This document shows positions 25,352 to 34,083 of a stretch of DNA of 61,923 bases, piece after piece. Both the position numbers and the translations under genes were made by a program. The notes beneath the pieces are model-generated. The model searched no databases. It worked only from the letters and a program-made list of their open reading frames with translations, and was not told where the DNA came from. Source of the DNA: Bacteroidetes bacterium GWF2_40_14 (GTDB lineage Bacteria; Bacteroidota; Bacteroidia; Bacteroidales; UBA932); contig MEOK01000029.1 of assembly GCA_001769195.1 (NCBI GenBank), forward strand, positions 1-61,923, written 5' to 3'. How positions within the stretch are numbered: position 1 is the stretch's first letter; each line of letters begins with the position of its first letter.

Positions 25352-26551
25352 ATGTTAACACTATCTAGAAAGGCAAATGAGATGCCTGCATCTCCAATTA
25401 GAAAACTGGTTCCTTTTGCCAACGCTGCAAAAAAACGCGGCATAAAGGTTTATCACCTGAATATCGGACAACCAGACGTTGCTTCACCTAAGGAGGCTCT
25501 TGAGGCTGTAAAAAATGCCTCTCCTACACTGATTTCCTATCCTGATTCTGCAGGTAACGAGTCTTACCGTATCGGTCTGGCCAAGTATTATCAAGGTATC
25601 AATATTGATGTCGCTTACGATGAAATTAACATTACTACAGGCGGTAGCGAAGCATTGCAGATTGCTCTTGCAATAACATGCAATCCAACTGACGAAGTTA
25701 TTGTTATGGAGCCATTTTATACAAATTACAACTCATTTGCTCTTCAGAATGATGTAATCTTAAAACCAATCGCTACAAACATAGAAGATGGCTTTGCTCT
25801 GCCCGATGCAAGTGAATTTGAAAAGCTTATCGGTCCAAAGACAAAAGGTATCATCATCTGTAACCCGGGTAACCCTACTGGTTGCCTTTACACTCAGGAA
25901 TCACTTGTGAAACTTGGCGAGATGGCAAAGAAACATGGTTTATTCATCTATTCCGACGAGGTTTACAGAGAGTTCTGCTATACTGATGCTCCTCACTTCT
26001 CTTGCATGCATATCAAGGGGCTGGAGCAAAATGTAATTTTGATCGACTCTGTGTCAAAACGTTATAGCCTTTGCGGTGTTCGTATCGGTGCAATTGTCTC
26101 AAAAAACAAAGAGGTTATGAAGGCGGTTTTGCGTTATGCTCAGGCTCGTCTTTGCTCTCCTGCATACGGTCAGATAGCTGCCGAAGGTGCTCTTGCTACT
26201 CCAAAAGAGTATTTTGCAGCAGTACGTCAAGAATACATGGAACGCAGAGATGTGATGGTTGAGGCTCTCAACAAGATGGATGGTGTATTTTCTCCTAAGC
26301 CTATGGGCGCATTCTATACAGTGGCCCGTCTTCCAATTGATGACAGTGACAAGTTTGCAAAATGGCTGCTTGAAGATTTCAGTTATGAAAACCAGACAGT
26401 TATGGTTGCTCCTGCAGCCGGATTCTATGCTACTCCGGGTAAAGGCCGCAATGAGGTTCGTATCGCATATGTTCTGAAAATTGAAGATCTTAAAGCCGCA
26501 ATGAAGTGCCTTGAAGTAGCACTCAAGCAATACCCGGGACGCACCAACTAG
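25352..26551 (+). CDS. Class I/II pyridoxal-phosphate aminotransferase
   Basis: 399 residues, fold type I. Motifs: LNIGQPDV near the N terminus, TGGSEALQIAL, IICNPGNPTG, YSDEVYREF and the PLP lysine in DSVSKRYSLCGVRIG. The family includes aspartate and aromatic aminotransferases; the exact donor and acceptor cannot be set from sequence. Codon use is richer in C and G than in the island genes, as in a well-expressed core gene. A strong hairpin follows at 26610-26655. Confidence 0.88.
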   Translation: MLTLSRKANEMPASPIRKLVPFANAAKKRGIKVYHLNIGQPDVASPKEALEAVKNASPTLISYPDSAGNESYRIGLAKYYQGINIDVAYDEINITTGGSEALQIALAITCNPTDEVIVMEPFYTNYNSFALQNDVILKPIATNIEDGFALPDASEFEKLIGPKTKGIIICNPGNPTGCLYTQESLVKLGEMAKKHGLFIYSDEVYREFCYTDAPHFSCMHIKGLEQNVILIDSVSKRYSLCGVRIGAIVSKNKEVMKAVLRYAQARLCSPAYGQIAAEGALATPKEYFAAVRQEYMERRDVMVEALNKMDGVFSPKPMGAFYTVARLPIDDSDKFAKWLLEDFSYENQTVMVAPAAGFYATPGKGRNEVRIAYVLKIEDLKAAMKCLEVALKQYPGRTN

Positions 26552-26609
26552 GTACATGTGGGCAACATGGGGACGCACAATGTGTACCCAATTTTCAATA
26601 AATACCATA

Positions 26610-26655
26610 AAAGACAGAAGCAAAACCGGCATTATTTGGTTTTGCTTCTGTCTTT
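26610..26655 (+). terminator. 18-bp-arm hairpin after the aminotransferase
   Basis: AAAGACAGAAGCAAAACC (26610-26627) pairs perfectly with GGTTTTGCTTCTGTCTTT (26638-26655) around a 10-base loop. It follows the aminotransferase stop by 58 bp. No T-run follows, so it may be a repeat-derived hairpin acting as a weak terminator. Confidence 0.5.
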
Positions 26656-26771
26656 GCGTCCCCATGGAACACCTTACTCTGCCAAAGCTTTTAACAGTTA
26701 CCAGATAATCAGTGAATTGCATATCTATTTGGTTTTCAGACCATTTCATAAGTATTTGTAAGTCATGCATA

Positions 26772-26960
26772 TGCTACCCCCTCTGGCAGAGACTCTGCCA
26801 GAGGGGGTAGCACTTCATTGTAAATGAGAGCAATGCATATTCGTGTACTAATCAATCATTTACTAAGTGCTCTGCCAAAGGTGTTAGTAGATGTCTGATT
26901 TGCAGCTGAATATAAAACCATGTGGAGGCAAATCTTGCCGACACATACCTTCTTGAGTTC
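26772..26960 (-). repeat. Dispersed about 170-bp repeat, copy 1 (inverted)
   Basis: This is the inverse of the repeats near 35764-35935 and 61585-61755. Shared parts are GGTATGTGTCGGCAAGATTT, CCACATGGTTTTATATTCAG and GGCAGAG. It includes a perfect 41-bp palindrome at 26772-26812 centred on CTCTGGCAGAGACTCTGCC. Confidence 0.65.
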
Positions 26961-27434
26961 TTTGAATCCTCCTCAGCATCAATTTTCAACAGGTTCCCAT
27001 GTGTTTAAGTGCTATACTTTGACGCAGTTTGAGGTATGTCGTTGAATATGTGTTTAGTAAAAAAATGATTTTCTGTGATTTTAAACTGCATTTTCCATGT
27101 AGTTTATGATTAGCAAATTACCTCAAACTGTGTCAATGTGTATTTCAATATTTCACAACTAGCAGTTGACTCCGGGGGACGCACATTGTGCCCAAAAAGG
27201 ATAAGGGGCGGGGTTTGAAGATACTTGCCTGGAGGGTTTGGGCACCCACTTAAGGAGCGGAGTGTCAAGAAAAATAAGAGCGGAAATTGGCAGCTGTTAC
27301 GTACTCGTAAACTATCAATTTCCGCCTTTTATTTTTTAATGTAGCAACAAAGTGGGTAAATCCGGGGCACATATCAGAAAACCCCGCCCCTTACCAGTAA
27401 ACAGGGTACACAATGTGCGTCCCCATGTACCCTT

Positions 27435-28409
27435 CTAAATGAAACAGGAGATCCGGTTGATTACAAGAAAGATGAGGACCAGCAGGAAGCCGACTTTCTT
27501 TTTTGACGGTTTCTCCGGTGAACTCACATATTCAAGTACAAGTACGGAAACCGGGATTGCTATGATTTGTGTGAGCCCCTCGCCAGACTGAGGATAAAAC
27601 AATACTATGAGCACACACAGCAACAAGAGGGATATGAATCTGGAAAAAGAGTGTGATTTGAGAATCTTGTACCTGTTCATGTTGTTTAACGCATAGCTCA
27701 CTGCAAACATCAGATAAAGGAAAAGCGACAGTGTGACAATTATGTCAGATACACTCATCAATCTCAGCGAAGGGTAGTCTATAGATGTGAGGTCGCTTAT
27801 GAAAATCTCTATAAAAAAAAGAGCGTCCTGGAAAAACAGATACCTGAAAGAGAGCATGAAGGCAAAGGGGATAACAAGAGAACCGGCAACAATTGCAACT
27901 GCTCTTGGAGTTACTACAGCCGATCTCAGCGCGAAGAAGATAATCAGGGGAAACAGCAGTGTTACATGTGGGTCAAAAAGAGCGGCAATGGAAATCAGAA
28001 ATCCAGAGATAAACAATTCCATGTCTCCTTTTTTTGAAAACATTGTGTAGTATAGAGACCAAACGACAAATAACGATGCAACAGAAACTCCTGAAAAAAA
28101 GATTGATTTTGGGGTGGTTATAGAAAAAATAAGATATACGATAGGAAATAAAATTCCTCTTTGTCCTATCATTAGATTTCTCTCGTTAAATACATATAAT
28201 GATATGGATGTAAGTATTATAAAAATAGTACCGAGAGTTATTGACAAATCTGGAGGTAAGGATTCAAGATCTACAAATCCTATAAGGGCAGGTATCCATC
28301 GTTCACTGTTTTCAACAGGTAAATATAGGGCTGAGACAAAATAGAGAACCAGAAACAGTCCCAGGAACAATGGTGACGTTACGAACTCATATCTTCTTTT
28401 TCTCTTCAT
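27435..28409 (-). CDS. DUF6427-type integral membrane protein
   Basis: 324 residues with about nine or ten hydrophobic helices, a basic start (MKRKRRYEFVTSP) and a basic C-terminal stretch (SSPEKPSKKKVG) before the last helix. It matches the Bacteroidota family called DUF6427, which is often found beside purD. No catalytic motif is apparent. It is 10 bp after the purD stop and is likely co-transcribed with it. A role in the inner membrane can be stated; the function is unknown. Confidence 0.7.
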   Translation of the reverse strand: MKRKRRYEFVTSPLFLGLFLVLYFVSALYLPVENSERWIPALIGFVDLESLPPDLSITLGTIFIILTSISLYVFNERNLMIGQRGILFPIVYLIFSITTPKSIFFSGVSVASLFVVWSLYYTMFSKKGDMELFISGFLISIAALFDPHVTLLFPLIIFFALRSAVVTPRAVAIVAGSLVIPFAFMLSFRYLFFQDALFFIEIFISDLTSIDYPSLRLMSVSDIIVTLSLFLYLMFAVSYALNNMNRYKILKSHSFSRFISLLLLCVLIVLFYPQSGEGLTQIIAIPVSVLVLEYVSSPEKPSKKKVGFLLVLIFLVINRISCFI

Positions 28410-28419
28410 TATTAATTAT

Positions 28420-29721
28420 TTATCCCTTGAAAGACAAAAGATCCAGCCCAATGTCCCTGCGATAGAAAATTTCCTTGTAATTGATTCTGTTTACTCGTGA
28501 ATATACTTTATCTCTTGCCTTTCCAATGTTTTGGTCAAGCACGGTAATGGCAAGTACCCTCCCTCCATTGGTCACTACTGTTCCTTCTGCCATTTTTGTT
28601 CCTGAGTGAAAAATCATTGTATCAGAATCTGTATCCGTATCTGTATCACTCTCCAATCCAGAAATCTGATACCCTTTAACATACTCCTCCGGATAACCTC
28701 CCGATACTGTTACAACAGTCAGTGCAGTCATTGGATTTATCAGTATTTTCTCATTATTCAGGGTACCCTCTCCAAGAGCGATGAAATGAGAAAGAAGGTC
28801 GCTGCTGATTCGCGGAAGTACTGCTTCTGTCTCCGGGTCACCCATACGGACATTGTACTCTATAACATACGGATCACCCTTGCAATTCATCAATCCAATA
28901 AAAATAAATCCTTTATAGGTTATGCCATCGGCCCTTAGTCCGGCAATTGTAGGTATGACAATTCGCTCCTCTACCTTTTTCATAAACACTTCGCCTGCAA
29001 ATGGAACAGGAGATACTGCTCCCATACCGCCGGTGTTAAGCCCCATGTCGCCATCTCCGATTCGTTTGTAATCCTTGGCTTCCGGCAGAATCAGATAATT
29101 ATGGCCATCTGTAAGGACAAAAACCGATAATTCTATGCCATTAAGGTACTCCTCAATAACAACTTTGTTGCCGGCAGAACCGAACCTTCCGCCCAATACG
29201 GACCTTAACTCTCTTTTTGCCTCTGCAAGATCATCCAGAATAAGAACCCCTTTGCCTGCCGCAAGACCGTCGGCCTTAAGCACATATGGAGGGGTAAGCG
29301 ATTCCAGGTAACTATCGCCTTCGTCTGTATTTGTTGAATCAAAGCATTTGAATCCGGCAGTAGGAATTGACCATCGTTTCATAAAGCTCTTTGCAAAATC
29401 CTTACTACCTTCCAATTGAGCCCCCAACCTGTCGGGCCCTATGAATATTACATCTTTGAGTTGTGGGTCGCTTTCGAAATAGTCCCTTAATCCATTCACC
29501 AGAGGGTCCTCGGGTCCAACAACAACCATCTTTATGGAATGCTGCAAAACCGCACTTTTTATCAAACTGAAATCCTTGATGTTTATCTCGATATTGGCTG
29601 CAATTTGCGCAGTTCCGGGATTTCCGGGTGCACAAAACAACGCCTCAAGCAAAGGACTCTTACTTAATTTCCATGCAAAGGCACTCTCTCTTCCTCCTGA
29701 ACCAATAATTAAGACTCTCAT
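28420..29721 (-). CDS. purD: Phosphoribosylamine-glycine ligase
   Basis: The ATG at 29721 starts MRVLIIGSGGRESAFAWKLS and gives 433 residues; a longer frame to 29778 would run into the divergent gene's start region. Motifs of the ATP-grasp GARS family: GPEDPLVNGL, KADGLAAGKGV, VVIEEYLNGIELSVF, NTGGMGAVSPVP and YNVRMGDPETEAVLPR. It joins glycine to phosphoribosylamine in purine synthesis. The Asp/Thr-rich stretch SDTDTDTDSDT near residue 375 is a small local oddity, encoded by short repeated codons. It is transcribed away from the DUF4296 gene. Confidence 0.95.
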   Translation of the reverse strand: MRVLIIGSGGRESAFAWKLSKSPLLEALFCAPGNPGTAQIAANIEINIKDFSLIKSAVLQHSIKMVVVGPEDPLVNGLRDYFESDPQLKDVIFIGPDRLGAQLEGSKDFAKSFMKRWSIPTAGFKCFDSTNTDEGDSYLESLTPPYVLKADGLAAGKGVLILDDLAEAKRELRSVLGGRFGSAGNKVVIEEYLNGIELSVFVLTDGHNYLILPEAKDYKRIGDGDMGLNTGGMGAVSPVPFAGEVFMKKVEERIVIPTIAGLRADGITYKGFIFIGLMNCKGDPYVIEYNVRMGDPETEAVLPRISSDLLSHFIALGEGTLNNEKILINPMTALTVVTVSGGYPEEYVKGYQISGLESDTDTDTDSDTMIFHSGTKMAEGTVVTNGGRVLAITVLDQNIGKARDKVYSRVNRINYKEIFYRRDIGLDLLSFKG

Positions 29722-29750
29722 TTTTTTCCGCAAAAATAACAATAAAAAAT

Positions 29751-29758
29751 TAACTTTG
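29751..29758 (+). promoter_or_regulatory. -7 box candidate for the DUF4296-dipeptidase run
   Basis: TAACTTTG fits TAnnTTTG and lies 19 bp before the ATG at 29778. A minus-strand TATTTTTG at 29731-29738 could serve purD. Neither has a clear -33 box. Confidence 0.4.
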
Positions 29759-29777
29759 TGGCTTGTAATATAAAGCA

Positions 29778-30419
29778 ATGAATCAATTTTTCAGAATACT
29801 AATATTAGCAGCTTTTGTTGCCATCTCTTGCTCCAGAGAAGTAATTGACGATGACGACATGCCAAAGATACTTGCGGATATATATATGACTGACAGGGCC
29901 ATACTCAACAATCCTATGAGTATACGCGGCACCGACAGCTCCCGGGTATATGAATCGTTGCTCAACAAATATGGATATAAGACAGAAGATCTTACATATA
30001 CTCTGGATTACTATCTCCCAAGACCCACCAAGTTGAAGATTTATTTTACCGAAGCAAAGACAATTCTTGAAAACAAGGAAAAGCGGGTGAGCGAAAAAAT
30101 ATCAGCACTAAAATACAGAGACTCCTTGCTGGCTCCCGTAAAGAGAATAATTGACCAACCGGATTCTCTTAAAGATATTGATTCTTATATACGATCTTTG
30201 AGATGGATGCTATCACCGGAGAAACATCCTGGCTGGCGCCTTTTTATGGCTGACAGTATTCAAAAAAGATACGAAATTCCTATGCTTACAAAATGGTGGA
30301 TAAACAATCTGTCATCAAAACAAAATTCATTTCTTAAATATGAGAAAAATAGCCGCCCAATATCTCTTCCCCTTGACAAGCCCGCCGATCCTGAGAGGTT
30401 ATCTCTCCCTGAGCACTGA
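29778..30419 (+). CDS. DUF4296 lipoprotein
   Basis: 213 residues with an SPII signal ending AAFVAISC (Cys18). The mature start DDDDMPKILADIYMTDRAILN and the following SRVYESLLNKYGYKTEDLTYTLDYY match DUF4296, a small helical family of Bacteroidota lipoproteins of unknown role. It overlaps the next gene by 80 bp in another frame, so its tail from about residue 188 is encoded together with that gene's first 27 residues. It heads a plus-strand run to 35436. Confidence 0.8.
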   Translation: MNQFFRILILAAFVAISCSREVIDDDDMPKILADIYMTDRAILNNPMSIRGTDSSRVYESLLNKYGYKTEDLTYTLDYYLPRPTKLKIYFTEAKTILENKEKRVSEKISALKYRDSLLAPVKRIIDQPDSLKDIDSYIRSLRWMLSPEKHPGWRLFMADSIQKRYEIPMLTKWWINNLSSKQNSFLKYEKNSRPISLPLDKPADPERLSLPEH

Positions 30420-31536
30420 CGGGACCATACTTGAAATAGGCAAGTTGGAGGAGGAGGTTGAGAGCACTGAATTCTATAATGGAATTCTTTGCCCCGGGTT
30501 TGTGAACTCTCATTGTCACCTTGAACTCTCACATCTTAAAGGAAGTTTTGAACAGGAGACTGGAATGGCCGGATTCATCCGTCAGATAAACCAGATGAGG
30601 AACAATTCCGACCAGGTTGAAAGACAGGCAGTAATGGAGAGAGAGATGCAGCAGATGTACGAAAGCGGCGTATCTGCAATGGCCGATATAAGCAATGGAG
30701 ATGAAAGTTTAGGAATCAAATCCTTATCTAAAATCTATACCCGCACATTTCTTGAAGTCTTTGGAACAGATTCAAACGATGCTTCAGCTATAATGAAGCG
30801 AGTACGGGATCTTGCCAGTAGGGCACACGAATATGAGATAAATGCCTCTCCTAACCCACATGCCTGTTATTCAATGAGTCCTGAGTTGCTGAGGGAGTCA
30901 ATTGCCGACGCTCTAAAAGAGGGATTCCTCTCTATTCATAGTCAGGAGAGCATGGAAGAGGAGGAGTTTATAATGAACGGGACAGGTCCGCTTGCCGATG
31001 AATACAGAAGCAGGGGACTCAGCGCACTTCCAGCTCGTGGTATCTCTCCCCTGCACTACTTTCTTCAGGTACTAAAATCTGTAGAAGGAGTTGACCAATC
31101 AAAAATTAAAGAACAGATACTTTTGGTTCACAACACATTTGCAAGTGCAGAGAGTATAGACGATGCTATAGAATCTATAGAAAACCTGTACTGGGCAATT
31201 TGCCCATTGTCAAATCTTTTCATTCACAGCGCATTGCCAGATCTTAATCTGTTAAGAAAGAAGGGAGCAAACATAACTATCGGAACAGACAGCTTGTCGA
31301 GCAATACAGTTTTGTCAATTGTTGAGGAGATAAAAATCATTCAAAAATATTTTCCGGACATTCCTCTTGAGGAGATTTTAAGATGGTCATCGCTCAATGG
31401 AGCAAAGTTCCTGAAGCTCGATGACAAGCTCGGATCTTTAGAAGTTGGCAAAATGCCTGGCATAGTTTTGGTTGAAAATATAGACTGGCAAAACATGAAG
31501 CTGACAGAAAGGAGCCGGTCGTCGAGATTAATTTGA
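30340..31536 (+). CDS. Amidohydrolase-superfamily deaminase-like protein
   Basis: 398 residues, TIM-barrel amidohydrolase. Metal and active-site motifs: GFVNSHCHLELSHL (HxH), SIHSQES, LVHNTFAS (H) and TIGTDSLSSN (D). The arrangement is of the cytosine deaminase / chlorohydrolase / aminofutalosine deaminase group. In menaquinone-by-futalosine organisms such an enzyme deaminates aminofutalosine; I cannot confirm this because no other mqn gene is in the window. The start at 30340 is inside the DUF4296 gene; no later ATG would keep the N-terminal beta-domain. Confidence 0.82.
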   Translation: MRKIAAQYLFPLTSPPILRGYLSLSTDGTILEIGKLEEEVESTEFYNGILCPGFVNSHCHLELSHLKGSFEQETGMAGFIRQINQMRNNSDQVERQAVMEREMQQMYESGVSAMADISNGDESLGIKSLSKIYTRTFLEVFGTDSNDASAIMKRVRDLASRAHEYEINASPNPHACYSMSPELLRESIADALKEGFLSIHSQESMEEEEFIMNGTGPLADEYRSRGLSALPARGISPLHYFLQVLKSVEGVDQSKIKEQILLVHNTFASAESIDDAIESIENLYWAICPLSNLFIHSALPDLNLLRKKGANITIGTDSLSSNTVLSIVEEIKIIQKYFPDIPLEEILRWSSLNGAKFLKLDDKLGSLEVGKMPGIVLVENIDWQNMKLTERSRSSRLI

Positions 31537-31549
31537 AAAATAACACAGA

Positions 31550-32326
31550 ATGTCTACAATACTATTCAATCAGATAATATTCGGTCCTGTAAAAAGCAGG
31601 AGATTAGGAACATCGCTGGGAGTAAATCTCTCTCCTCAATTCGGGAAGCTTTGCAGCTTTGACTGCCTTTATTGTGAGTGTGGCTTTAATGAAGATGGCA
31701 GGAAGGATAGCCGGATACCTACTATTGAAGAGGTAAAGCTGGCCCTTGAGACAAAACTGAGTGACTATACAAAAAACGCAGGAAAGATTGATACAATAAC
31801 ATTTTCGGGCAACGGAGAGCCCACAATGCATCCTAAGTTTGCAGATATCATCGACTTTACTCTGGAGATGAGGTCGAAATACGCACCTGAGGCCAAGGTT
31901 TCGGTACTATCAAACGGCAGTCAGATTGGAAAACAAAATGTTGCGGATGCTCTTCTGAAGGTAGACAATGCAATCCTCAAGATAGACTCTGCATTTGAAG
32001 CGACTACAATTCTTATGGACAGACCTCAGTATAAATATTCTCTGGCCAAACTTCAGGAGAACCTCATTCCTTTCAAGGGAAAATTCGTTCTGCAGACTAT
32101 GTTCCTCAGGGGTGAATTTGAGGGTAATATTATTGACAATACTACAAAAGAAGAGGTTGATGCATGGAGAGTGCTGGCAGAAAAGGTGCAACCAAGGGAG
32201 ATAATGATATATACCATCGACAGGGATACTCCTGCAAAAAATCTTAGCAAGGTTTCTGTTGCAGAGATGAGGCAGATTGCAGGGCCTCTAATGGAAAAGG
32301 GTTATAAAGTGACAATTAGCGGATAA
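31550..32326 (+). CDS. Radical SAM protein
   Basis: 258 residues. The Fe-S motif is CSFDCLYC (Cx3Cx2C) near residue 36, preceded by FGPVKSRRLGTSLGVN, followed by TFSGNGEPTMHPKF, the SAM-binding GGE-like segment. This FGPVxSRRLGxSLG start is shared by a widespread group of radical SAM proteins that include wyosine-type and uncharacterised members. The specific reaction is unknown. It lies 13 bp after the amidohydrolase and 7 bp before dtd. Confidence 0.85.
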   Translation: MSTILFNQIIFGPVKSRRLGTSLGVNLSPQFGKLCSFDCLYCECGFNEDGRKDSRIPTIEEVKLALETKLSDYTKNAGKIDTITFSGNGEPTMHPKFADIIDFTLEMRSKYAPEAKVSVLSNGSQIGKQNVADALLKVDNAILKIDSAFEATTILMDRPQYKYSLAKLQENLIPFKGKFVLQTMFLRGEFEGNIIDNTTKEEVDAWRVLAEKVQPREIMIYTIDRDTPAKNLSKVSVAEMRQIAGPLMEKGYKVTISG

Positions 32327-32333
32327 ATTTAGT

Positions 32334-32783
32334 ATGAGGGTACTTGTTCAGCGTGTTTCTGAGGCTTCCGTAAAAGTAAACGGAAAGATTATTGGTTCCA
32401 TTTCAAATGGATTGCTTGTTTTTGCCGGGTTCGAGGATGACGACAATGACAAGGAGATTGAGTATGTTACTAAGAAAATTGTGAATCTCCGTATATTTGA
32501 CGATTCCGATGGTGTCATGAACTGCTCTGTTCTGGAAAAGGAGGGCAACATACTGCTTATCAGTCAATTTACCCTTCATGCCCAGACAAGACGCGGAAAC
32601 AGACCATCATACATAAAAGCTGCGAAACCCGATATTGCTATTCCTCTGTACAAAAAACTTATTGCTTCGCTTAATTTTGCACTGAACAGACAGATAGAGA
32701 CGGGTGAATTTGGAGCAGACATGAAGGTCTCCCTTGTAAATGACGGGCCCGTAACAATTTGGATTGATACTAAAGAAGAATGA
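32334..32783 (+). CDS. dtd: D-aminoacyl-tRNA deacylase
   Basis: 149 residues, the standard length. Motifs: MRVLVQRVSEASV at the N terminus, LLISQFTLHAQTRRGNRPSY with the SQFTL motif, and VNDGPVTIWID with the Gly-cis-Pro motif near the C terminus. It removes D-amino acids (and glycine from tRNA-Ala) from charged tRNA in the cytosol. The stop lies 4 bp before the deoC ATG. Confidence 0.95.
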   Translation: MRVLVQRVSEASVKVNGKIIGSISNGLLVFAGFEDDDNDKEIEYVTKKIVNLRIFDDSDGVMNCSVLEKEGNILLISQFTLHAQTRRGNRPSYIKAAKPDIAIPLYKKLIASLNFALNRQIETGEFGADMKVSLVNDGPVTIWIDTKEE

Positions 32784-32787
32784 TTAT

Positions 32788-33585
32788 ATGGAAACAAATG
32801 TAAAAGCACTTGATAAACCTGATATTTATGCAGCCTGTCTGGGTTTGATTGACCTGACAACCCTCAACAGCACCGATACTCCATCCAAAGTGGCATCCAT
32901 GATAGAAAAGGTAAATCAGTTTACCTCCCTTTATCCAAAATATCTTCCTGTTGCGGCAGTTTGTGTTTATCCCAATTTTGCCGCATTGGTCAAAAACAGC
33001 TTGAATGATCCCGGTGTCAAAATAGCTGTGGTGGCCGGTGTTTTTCCCTCTTCGCAAAGCTTTATTGAGATAAAGGTTGCTGAGTGTAAAATGGCAGTTG
33101 AACAAGGGGCCGGTGAGGTTGACATTGTTCTTGCACTTAATCACTTTCTTGAGGGAAAGTACGAGGCAGCATCTGATGAGATACGTCAGATAAAGAAGGC
33201 AATAGGCAAGGCTCATCTTAAGGTAATTCTCGAGACAGGGGCTCTTACCCCGGAGCAAATAGCCAAAGCATCTGATCTTGCCATTGAGGCAGGGGCAGAT
33301 TTTATAAAGACCTCTACAGGTAAGCTTGAGCCGGCAGCTACTCCCGAGGCCGCTTATATAATGTGTAAGAGTATTAAGAAATATTTCCTAAAAACCGGAA
33401 AAAGGGTCGGATTCAAGGCTGCCGGTGGAATTGTAACTCCCGAAGATGCTCTTGTCTATTATTCAATTGTAACCGAGGTTCTGGACCAGGAGTGGCTAAA
33501 TCCTGAACTTTTCAGACTTGGAGCGAGCAGACTGGCAAATAATTTGTTGTCGAAACTTGAAGGTAAAACAATTAACTTTTTTTAA
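32788..33585 (+). CDS. deoC: Deoxyribose-phosphate aldolase
   Basis: The ATG at 32788 (METNVKALDKPD) gives 265 residues; an upstream frame to 32764 uses a non-ATG start inside dtd. Motifs: LIDLTTLNSTDT, VDIVLALNHFLEG, KVILETGAL and the Schiff-base lysine in DFIKTSTGKLEPAAT, then KAAGGI. It splits deoxyribose 5-phosphate to acetaldehyde and glyceraldehyde 3-phosphate in deoxynucleoside salvage. The class is the longer Bacteroidota/E. coli-type DeoC. Confidence 0.92.
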   Translation: METNVKALDKPDIYAACLGLIDLTTLNSTDTPSKVASMIEKVNQFTSLYPKYLPVAAVCVYPNFAALVKNSLNDPGVKIAVVAGVFPSSQSFIEIKVAECKMAVEQGAGEVDIVLALNHFLEGKYEAASDEIRQIKKAIGKAHLKVILETGALTPEQIAKASDLAIEAGADFIKTSTGKLEPAATPEAAYIMCKSIKKYFLKTGKRVGFKAAGGIVTPEDALVYYSIVTEVLDQEWLNPELFRLGASRLANNLLSKLEGKTINFF

Positions 33586-33593
33586 TAATAAAT

Positions 33594-34055
33594 ATGAAAA
33601 GATCACTACTAATTATTGTTGCATTATTCGTAACCCTTAGCGCATTTTCTCAAAATTACAACAAGGCAATAGGCTTTCGTGCAGGTTCCGTTATAGGAGT
33701 AAGCTATAAGGAGTTCATGACTGAGACAGAAGCAGCAGAAGCAATTTTTGATATAGATTTCACCGGCAGGAGAAGCACTAAAGTAAAGGCATCAGCTTAC
33801 TATCTCCGTCATTTTGACGTAAATGTAGATGGTCTCTCTCTTTATGCAGGACCGGGTGCATCTGCAGGTGTATTTATTGAGGGTCTTTACCAAAATAATT
33901 TTGTAATGTCGCTGGACATAATGGGGGGGGTCGAATACAAGTTTAACAATATTCCTGTAGTACTGGCTTGCGACTGGACTCCAAAATATCAGTTTATCAC
34001 CCTTGCGGGATTCAGGTCGGGCAACTTCGGTCTTACGGTACGATACACATTTTAA
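33594..34055 (+). CDS. Small exported beta-barrel-like protein
   Basis: 153 residues with a Sec signal (MKRSLLIIVALFVTLSAFSQ). The mature part alternates hydrophobic and polar residues and ends in an aromatic (LTVRYTF), as in outer-membrane beta-barrel proteins with about eight strands. GFRAGSVIGVSYKEFM begins the first hairpin. It is likely an outer-membrane or periplasmic protein of unknown role. It lies 8 bp after deoC. Confidence 0.65.
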   Translation: MKRSLLIIVALFVTLSAFSQNYNKAIGFRAGSVIGVSYKEFMTETEAAEAIFDIDFTGRRSTKVKASAYYLRHFDVNVDGLSLYAGPGASAGVFIEGLYQNNFVMSLDIMGGVEYKFNNIPVVLACDWTPKYQFITLAGFRSGNFGLTVRYTF

Positions 34056-34083
34056 TTAGTAATTACAAATAAATCAATATATT

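Larger units (their letters stand above)
26562..27428. repeat. Composite palindromic repeat region with GGGGACGCACA ends
   Basis: The gene-free stretch 26552-27434 is almost wholly repeats. CATGGGGACGCACAATGTGT at its left end is mirrored by ACACAATGTGCGTCCCCATG at its right end, and a third copy, GGGGGACGCACATTGTGCCC, starts near 27174. Inside the last 250 bp, AAGGGGCGGGGTTT pairs with AAACCCCGCCCCTT and GCGGAAATTG pairs with CAATTTCCGC. The segment GGGAGGGTTTGGGCACCCACT-like also occurs at 12386-12402. These nested palindromes look like REP/BIME-type elements. Confidence 0.65.

Noticed and set aside
26099-26770. A 223-codon minus-strand frame opposite the aminotransferase
   Set aside because: It lies antisense to a strongly conserved gene and continues into repeats; it is a shadow frame.
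32764-32787. Upstream start for deoC
   Set aside because: It uses a non-ATG codon inside dtd; the ATG at 32788 fits the family start and follows the dtd stop by 4 bp.
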